From Persicitalea sp038235275 (GTDB taxonomy: Bacteria > Bacteroidota > Bacteroidia > Cytophagales > Spirosomataceae): a DNA stretch of 64,000 bases. Below the pieces are notes generated by a model. That model was not told the origin of the DNA and did not search any database. It was given only the letters and a program-made list of their open reading frames with translations. The DNA is taken from contig JBBSUC010000017.1 of the NCBI GenBank assembly GCA_038235275.1, positions 34,030 to 98,029 of the forward strand, given 5' to 3'. Positions 9,601-16,600 of this stretch are shown here, piece after piece; within the stretch, counting starts at the first letter, position 1; the number at the start of each line of letters is the position of its first letter. The position numbers and the translations under genes were made by a program.

Positions 9601-9900
9601 ATCACTTCCAATTTCCTGCGCAATTTTCAGATCGTCGGCTTTACCGACATTGGTACGGCCTGGACGGGAAAAGGACCTTTCAGCCAAGAGAATAGTCTCA
9701 ACACGGAGATTATCGGCGGCGGCTCGGATCCGTTCCGGGCCACGGTCACAAATTTCCGCAATCCCTACCTCATGGGCTACGGTGTCGGGGCGCGTACGAT
9801 GCTCTTCGGATTTTACGTGAAGTTCGATTATGCGTGGGGCGTGGATAATGGAGAGCGAAAAGACCCCATACCTTATATCACCCTAGGGTACGATTTCTAA
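6679..9900 (+). CDS. Outer-membrane protein with peptidase-like, TolB-type propeller and beta-barrel domains
   Basis: I chose ATG 6679 (1,073 aa) because it is followed at once by a signal peptide (MKIFLQIKPRHLVALF, cleaved near AQA-QR). An upstream ATG at 6628 would overlap the previous gene. Residues about 25-280 resemble a gluzincin (MA-clan) peptidase-like domain, with FLYNSPGELLQSN and LPDWFMSGIAAYIAEGW. Residues about 300-610 are TolB/PD40-like propeller repeats (LSPDKKWIAVSE, DDGTMLAVSADK). The C-terminal 370 residues look like a BamA/Omp85-type barrel ending in an aromatic residue (YITLGYDF). The zinc motif is absent: the HExxH site reads MEISR at about 147-151. Similar proteins are often labelled translocation protein TolB, but this is not TolB. 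A strong terminator follows. Confidence 0.8.
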   Translation: MKIFLQIKPRHLVALFAVLWAVLPAQAQRYPSQEKFGKNRIQYRTFDWKIFRTSNFEVYHYQGGTNMAKLTAQFAETEFDRITEILGYTPYNRIKIFLYNSPGELLQSNMGLATFGDLDDQELDLAQSRVEIAFTGDQISFRKKLVMEISRLFVYDMLYGGNLKDALQSSLLLTLPDWFMSGIAAYIAEGWTPELSDYMRDVTLNRPIKKPALLYGKDATLIGQSIWNYIAERYGKDNISNILNLTRIIRTEQTSITSTLGVPSYSRFLREWQEFYANSTAQASKGYTEPTPKWKYRLHEFNEVGNSASIKLSPDKKWIAVSELHKSRYKVTVFNLETGRDIVVRQGGIQIGNAQQNSMLPLLAWTKYNTLAMVVEENNRQNLFIFDKLDTKRPVIRIKRSIRGLEQIVAMDVSDDGTMLAVSADKGGKNDLYLVSVSRASVIPLTNDLFDDLSPQFVAGSSRRVVFTSNRPTDSLRTDRGNYKNLKATVSLFEHDGSPQAETVTRLVDSLGTALTAVRANDESVFFLSDYKGIKNLFKYDRQSQSITQLTNYLFSLLSADITLQGSGGIVYSRLENGMYGMAYVDHLDPNAALDAPVLSRGGNARSQPAAIVGNNPANTRADTVSPAAEPQKIAFRPGEVDTDNYQFDEDVLKTFEFRQKRGNLANNIPIPIPRSRKRENIAIKGPYDYRGLFIANDASSDWRVDPIRGFGYAQSISMNDLLENHVIKAGFFISTTFRNSNLFAEYMNNTHRIDYGLRVDRQSIYVDYNRATQKYRFNQIKATVSYPFSAYARVSVSPTFTSTRLVDVGRISAPDQATEYAGAISEFVLDNTETNGMNMVEGTRFKVRYENQLGIGQAYQNFYRLSIDLRRYQKIHRDLILAGRLAFSRSGGRAPKQSVMGGMENWILNKKDVPTNGTNPLAFGEGVDNRDVFFTEFATNLRGFNLNRLAGTNYVLANLELRVPLIKYLYRGPITSNFLRNFQIVGFTDIGTAWTGKGPFSQENSLNTEIIGGGSDPFRATVTNFRNPYLMGYGVGARTMLFGFYVKFDYAWGVDNGERKDPIPYITLGYDF

Positions 9901-9929
9901 GATAGTTGCTATCACTCATCACCCGTTGT

Positions 9930-9967
9930 AAAAAGGGGTTGGAACCACGTGGTTCCAACCCCTTTTT
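9930..9967 (+). terminator. Perfect palindromic rho-independent terminator
   Basis: A perfect 38-nt palindrome (19-bp arms, centre CCACGTGG) starts with AAAAAGGGG and ends in CCCCTTTTT. It lies 30 bp after the stop of the barrel-protein gene and can act on both strands. Confidence 0.9.
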
Positions 9968-10640
9968 ATTTATCCTGAATCTGATATCCTAAATGAATGA
10001 CAGGCAATTATTGACAATAATTATAGGGGATAATTTTTTTTGGCACTTTTTTAGCTTAAGGTGAATTAACGCTACCCAAAGCCTTTTTTAAGCTTTGAGG
10101 ACGTATTGTCTCGGTTTTAACCCTTTCTGAAGAAGGAAGTATTTATAAGGAAACTAGCCTGATAAGTAAGATGATATCTAATAATGTTATGAGAATTATT
10201 CAAACAGCTAATTTGGCATAGTTTATGTTGATAAGAGGGAGTATCGAAATCTGTCACGGTTGGCACCGCTACCACATCTCGGTCCAAAACATTGTTTATC
10301 ATAGTTTATTTTAATACCAAAACACATGAAAGGTATTTTACGCTCAAGTGAGAAAACCAACCCCACTTTCAAGCCCGAAAAACTGCTTTTGGTCAAGCGG
10401 TTCTGTGTGGTTATCACGTATTTAGCAAATATCTTTGTTAGGTTTGGTGATATTTTAAATTCTTCCAATTCACCGGATAAAGTGTTTTCCCACCTTACCC
10501 GCGAAGGCCTGTCAAGGTTGCATTTTTTATTTTATGTGCGGCCCGATAGGCTATTTATGAATAGGGAAGGGCCACCTGTTGGAAAAGCTATACGACACAC
10601 ACTCGGAAAAAGCAAAACAGGTTTAATCAATGACAAGTCT
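9968..10640 (+). other. AT-rich leader region before the giant adhesin
   Basis: About 670 nt with no convincing gene. The adhesin frame stays open back to an ATG at 10326, but the extra 105 codons have no signal peptide character and no recognisable domain, and they precede a well-formed start at 10641. A Bacteroidota-type -7 element (TATCTTTG) sits at 10430-10437 inside this extension, which fits transcription starting near 10,445 and translation from 10641. I could not find a convincing -33 element. Confidence 0.45.
10430..10437 (+). promoter_or_regulatory. Possible -7 promoter element of the adhesin gene
   Basis: TATCTTTG matches the TAnnTTTG consensus of Bacteroidota primary-sigma promoters. 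No TTG/TTTG box is seen at the usual distance upstream, so this is tentative. Confidence 0.3.
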
Positions 10641-13600
10641 ATGAACACTCCACTTCTACCAGAAAAACTGACGCACTTCTTTGGAACGGTAATCGCGATA
10701 CTCGTATCTGCGGTTTCTTCATCTGTCTCCAAAGCGTCATTTAAGAATGAACAACCCTTGGCCATCGTTCGCCCCACCCTGCTTCGTCAGATAGCCGAGT
10801 CGGTGCTTGCCGGAAAACTTCAGACTAGGGTGATTTCCTTCGTCGTCTTGTTCCTCATGACACTCGGCACGACCTGGGCGCAGGTTGACTTGAGCCTTTC
10901 CAAAAGCATCGACAAATCAAAGCCTGCCATCGGCGATGTCGTCACCTACACCGTTACTGTGAAGAACTCCGGGATACTTCCGGCTACGGGCGTAATGGTG
11001 AAAGACAGCCTGCCACTCGGCGGCGTCTCGTACCTGGGCAATGTCCTGACACGCGGTGGTATCGGCTTCACGCAGAATGCAGGAATCGGTATGTGGGACG
11101 TCGGAACAGTTGAGCCTGGCGATTCAGCCATTCTCAACATCACTGCCACGGTATTGACGCAGGGAGTTTTCTTCAACGTGGCCGAAGTGTTTGCCATGGA
11201 CCAGGACGACATAGACTCGTCGCCCAACGACGGTGCCCTCGACCAGGACGATTTGGCTTCCACCTGTTTCTCGGTACCCATCGACTATTTCGCGGGTGAC
11301 GAATTTGACGTTGACGTGCCTTCAGGCTACAGGGGCGTCGTTTGGTCTTATAACGGTATAGCAATAAAAGACTCCGTGCTGGTTGACGGGAAAGTTCGGG
11401 CCAGAGTGAATGCTGACTCGAGCCTAAGCATCATGGGGCCGGGTTCTTACACCTTTATATTTACAGTAGGCGTTTCCTGCCCCGCTTCGGGTTGTTGCGC
11501 CATCGAAATTGTGGACGGGCCTATATTCGATTTGGCTTTGAACAAAAACCTGGCTCCCGGTCAGGCTTCGCTGGTTAAGCCAGGCGACATTGTAAACTTC
11601 CGTTTATATGTCAAAAACGAAGGAAATATTCCTGCTACCCAAATAGCTTTGACGGACTCGCTGCCAGCGGGTCTGAGCATTGCCCCCGGCGAAACCACCT
11701 GGACAGCTAACGGCGTGGGAAATATTCTGACCTTGAACACGCCAATCCCCGGGCCACTCGCGCCGGGTGATTCGATTTTTGTCGATGTGGCGGTACAAGT
11801 ATCGAGCGGCTTTACGGGCAACGGTCTAACCAACTACGCGCAGATACAAGACGCCAAGGACGGTGACGGAAACGACGTGACTGACAAAGACAGCACGCCG
11901 GGCAATGGATTTATGACGGGGGAAGACGACGACGACGATGAGCCGATCCGCGTTTCGCCGACGGCTTACGGATCGATTGGGGACTTCGTCTGGCTGGATA
12001 CCAATAACAATGGCGTTCAGGATACAGGTGAAATTGCAGGCGTAGACGGCGTGAAGGTCGTGTTACAGGATCAGGATATGATGGCTATCGACAGCGTCTT
12101 AACTGCTGGTGGCGGCAAATATCTTTTCGACAGCCTGGTAAGCGGAACCTACTTTGTGAAGTTCTTCGCGCCAAGCGGACAAACCTTTGTAACGCCCAAG
12201 CAAGGCGGCGATCCTACCAAGGACAGCGACGCCGGAGCAAGTGGTGTGCTGGGTAAGACCAAAGCCATTACCATCGACACCAGTGAGGCAGTAGATGACA
12301 CGCTGCGCAATAACCCGAACATCGACGCGGGTATCGCTCCCCAGTGCCCAACCATTACTTTAACGGCATCGCCCGATCAGGAAATCTGTGTGGGTGGGAC
12401 GGTGATGCTAAGCGCAACGTCCAGCGTAGAGGGTGTGACGATCAACTGGTACTACGCGGCCATCGGCAATAAACCGCCTTTCGCTACCACGACGAGCGGC
12501 GATTCGCTGAACCTTAACCCAACTTCTACCACGACCTATTATCTGGAAGCAACGACGGAAGAGGGTTGTAAGAGCGACCGCACCCCAATCACGGTGATTG
12601 TGAACGCTAAGCCCGCCACACCAACTTGCATTGGTAATATTACGAATGTCTGTCCTGACTCGACGGTCGATTTGACCAAGATCACTATCTCACCCATCTC
12701 CATTGTGGGTGGCGTGTTCGAGTGGCGGGTCGGACCATCGACCACCTCGGCGTTGGTAGCTGATCCCACGAAAGCGACAGCGGGTAAATACTACCTCTTC
12801 GAGAAGTCTCCGACTGGCTGCTACAGCAATCCAGCGGTTATCGTGGTCAACATCGTTTCTTGCGACTGTCAACTGGTGTACGATGTAAATGCGGGTGCCG
12901 ACCAGGAAGTCTGCGCGGGTTCACCCGTCTCGGTGACCGCCACGCTGACCGGAACGGCCACGGGCATCACCTGGACGACGACCGGAACAGGAACCTTCGC
13001 CAGCACTTCTGCTCTGACGACGACCTACACGGCATCGGCTGCCGACATAGCCGCCGGCAACGTAATCCTGACGGCTACCACCGAGGATCCTGACGGTAAC
13101 GGAACCTGCGCACCGAAAATGGACGCCTTGTCGATAGTTATAAACCCCGTGCCTGCGCCTGCCTTCGGAGTAGCCTGCGACGATACGCTGGTTTGCCTGG
13201 GTAAGAGCACGAAGCTCATTAGCTTCGCACCGGGTGCTACTATCAGGTGGTATACGACGGCCACGGGCGGTACAGCCTTCGGTTCGACGCCAAGCGGCGG
13301 AAAGCTGGTGGTGACGCCAACGGGTACCACTACCTACTACGCCGAAGCAATCAGCGATAAAGGTTGTGTAAGCGCCGAGCGCACCCCGGTGACGGTAGTC
13401 GTGAAGCCTTGCTTCTCTGACCTTGCCGTTGTCAAGTCGGTACTGACCCCCGGCCCTTACTCGCCGGGTCAGGAAATAAACTACTCGGTAACGGTGAATA
13501 ATCTGGGAATCGGCAACGCCAAGAGCGTGACGGTGAAAGATATTTTCCCCAGCACTTTAACCTACGTTTCATCGGCTCCGGTCGGTGAGTACAACAATGG

Positions 13601-16600
13601 CTCGGGTATCTGGACGATCGGTGATCTGACGAATGGCTCCAACCGCGTTCTGGTCATTACGGCCAAGATCAAGGATTCAGCCGCAGGTAGCATTACCAAC
13701 ACGGCTATCGTAGGCAGCCCGGACAACGATCCCGGCAATACGGCGAACGACACGTCGAGCGTGACCATCGAGGTGGGCAACATCGCCGACCTCATGTTGG
13801 CTAAGAAAGCCTCGAAAGTGAATCCGGTAACGGGTGAGACGATCACCTACACCCTGGAAGTGACCAACGATGGCCCACAGAAAGCCAGCAAAGTGGAAGT
13901 AACGGATCAACTGCCCGCCGGACTAGAGTTCGTGTCCAGCACGGACTTCTCCAAAACGGGTAACATCCTGAAAGGAATGATCGCCAGCATTGCTATCGGT
14001 GAAACCAAATCCCTGACCTTCGAGGCCAAGGTGACGGGTACTGGTGCGATCAAGAACATTGCTCAGATCAGTAAGTCCGATCAGAAGGATCCTGATTCTA
14101 CCCCAGGCAACGGCTATATCAACGGTGAGGACGATGAGGCATCTGTGACGGTCAACGTCGGTTGCCCAACCATCGAGCCGCCGATTATTGCCTGCGCCGA
14201 AACCAACGTATGCGCCGGCACCAGCATCAAGCTGACCTCGGTCGGTTGCAAGAATGGTACAGTGCAATGGTCGAACGGCATGACGGGAGCATCCATTACG
14301 GTGGTTGTCAACGAAACGACGAGTTTCACGGCCATTTGTAAAGTGGGTGAATGTGAGAGCGCACCTTCCAATCCTATTACTGTTAAAGTCGCTGTACCTG
14401 TGAAGCCTGTCCTGGCCAGCAACGTGAGCGAAGTGTGCGCCGGAGGAAGCGCCACGCTGACTGCTTCGAACTGCAACGGCATCGTGAAGTGGTCAACGGG
14501 TGCAACTGGCTCGCCACTGGTAGTGACGCCAACCGAGACGACGACTTACACCGCATTCTGCCAGAAAGGTGAGTGCGTAAGCGAAACGGCTTCTATTACG
14601 ATCAAGATTGGCCAGCCTGGGCCTCCACCGATTGTCACTTGTGGCAAGATGGAAATCTGCCCCGGTGAGAGCGTAACGCTAACGGCCCACGAGTGCGAGG
14701 GTACGGTAAAGTGGTCGAACGGTGCCACGGGAACTTCCATCACGGTTAGTCCCGCTACCACGACCAGCTACACGGCCAAGTGTGTGACGGGTACCTGCGA
14801 AAGTGTAGAATCCGAGCAGCACACGATCACGGTGACTACGCCACAAGCGCCGATTATTGCGTCCAGCAACACGACGGTCTGCCCCGGAGGAACCGCCACG
14901 TTGACCGCTACGGGCTGCGTGGGTACGGTGAAATGGTCGAATGGTCAGACGGGCAACTCGATCGTTGTCACCCTGAACGCTACCAAGAGCTTCACGGCTA
15001 TCTGTAAGACTGAGGCCTGCGAAAGCGGTGAATCAAATATTCTGACTATCAAGGTGGTTGCGCCGACCGCGCCAATCATCACCAGTGACAAGACGGTGAT
15101 CTGCGCCGGTGACAGCATCACGCTGACCGCTACGGGTTGCACCACGACCACAAAATGGTCGAACGGAGCGACGGGGGCCACCATCAGAGTCTCGCCCACC
15201 ACGACGACGGTTTACGCCGCAGTCTGTAAGCTGGAAGGCTGCACCAGCGACATATCCAACAAGATCACGATCAACGTGAACACGGCGGGTGCCCCACCAG
15301 TCATCGCGGCCAGCAAGCCGGAGATATGTGCGGGTGAAGAAGTAACGCTGACCGCCACAGGTTGTATGGGTACGGTGAAATGGTCGAACGGTACCGAGGG
15401 AGCCTCCATCAAGGTGAATCCGGCGACAACGACAAGCTACACCGCCATTTGCAAAACCACGAATTCGACCTGCGCCAGTGGTCCATCGAACGCGGTAACC
15501 ATCAAAGTGGGTACGCCGACCGCTCCGGTGCTGACGGCTAATAAGCTGACCATCTGCCTAGGTGAGGAGGTGACGCTGACCGCTACGGGTTGCACGGGTA
15601 CGGTGAAGTGGGACAACGGCATGACGGGCGTAAGCATCAAAGTTTCGCCGACTGCCGCCACAATCTACGGCGCCACCTGCGACAAGGGTGTTTGCATGAG
15701 CGAGAAAGCGACGATCACGATCGACGTGACCACGACGCCACCGCCAACGGTCATCTGCTCGACGGACAGCATCTGTAAGGGAGAGAGTTTGACGCTGCTC
15801 ATTCAGAACTGCGAAGGAACGGCCAAGTGGTCGACGGGCCAAACGGGAGAAGCTATTGTGGTAACCCCCATGGTGACGACCTCTTACACCGCAACCTGCG
15901 TAGCGAATGGCTGCGAAAGCGCCAGCTCTATCCAGTACAAGATCACGGTGGTTGAGCCGGTAAAACCAATATTGACGGCCTCTAAGACCACGATCAACGT
16001 CGGAGAATCGACGACGATCACTGCTGCGGGTTGCAATGGCAGACTGGAATGGTCGAACGCTGGCGCGGGTGATTCCATAAGGGTTAGCCCAACAGCCACG
16101 ACTACTTACACCGCTATCTGCCTGGTGAAAGAATGCGCCAGCGACACGGCCAAGATAACGATCAAGGTCAATGAGTGTAAAGTGGAGGCATCGGTTGTCT
16201 CGGCCAGCGCACCGACGGTATGCGTAGGCAGCAATGTTACGCTGACCGCCACGGGATGCATCAACACGGTAGTATGGTCGAACGGCCAGACGGGTCCTAG
16301 CATCACCGTAGCGTTGAGCACCACGACGACCTTCACGGCCACGTGTAAGAAAGACGAGACTTGTATGAGTCCTGTTTCCAACGCTGTCACCGTAAGCGTG
16401 ACTAAGCTGGAAGCACCGACCCTGACCGTAAGCTCGAGCCAAATTTGTGTCGGCGACAGCGTCAAGCTGACGGCCGTAGGTTGTCAGGGTGAAGTGATGT
16501 GGTCGAACGGTACTATCGGGGCCAGCATGTACGTGAAACCAACCGTCACAACCTCATATACGGCGATTTGTAAGCTTGGTGCCTGCGAGAGCAGCCCATC

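Noticed and set aside
6679..9900. Annotation as TolB of the Tol-Pal system
   Set aside because: Only the propeller resembles TolB; length, peptidase-like and barrel domains and the lack of tol genes argue against it.
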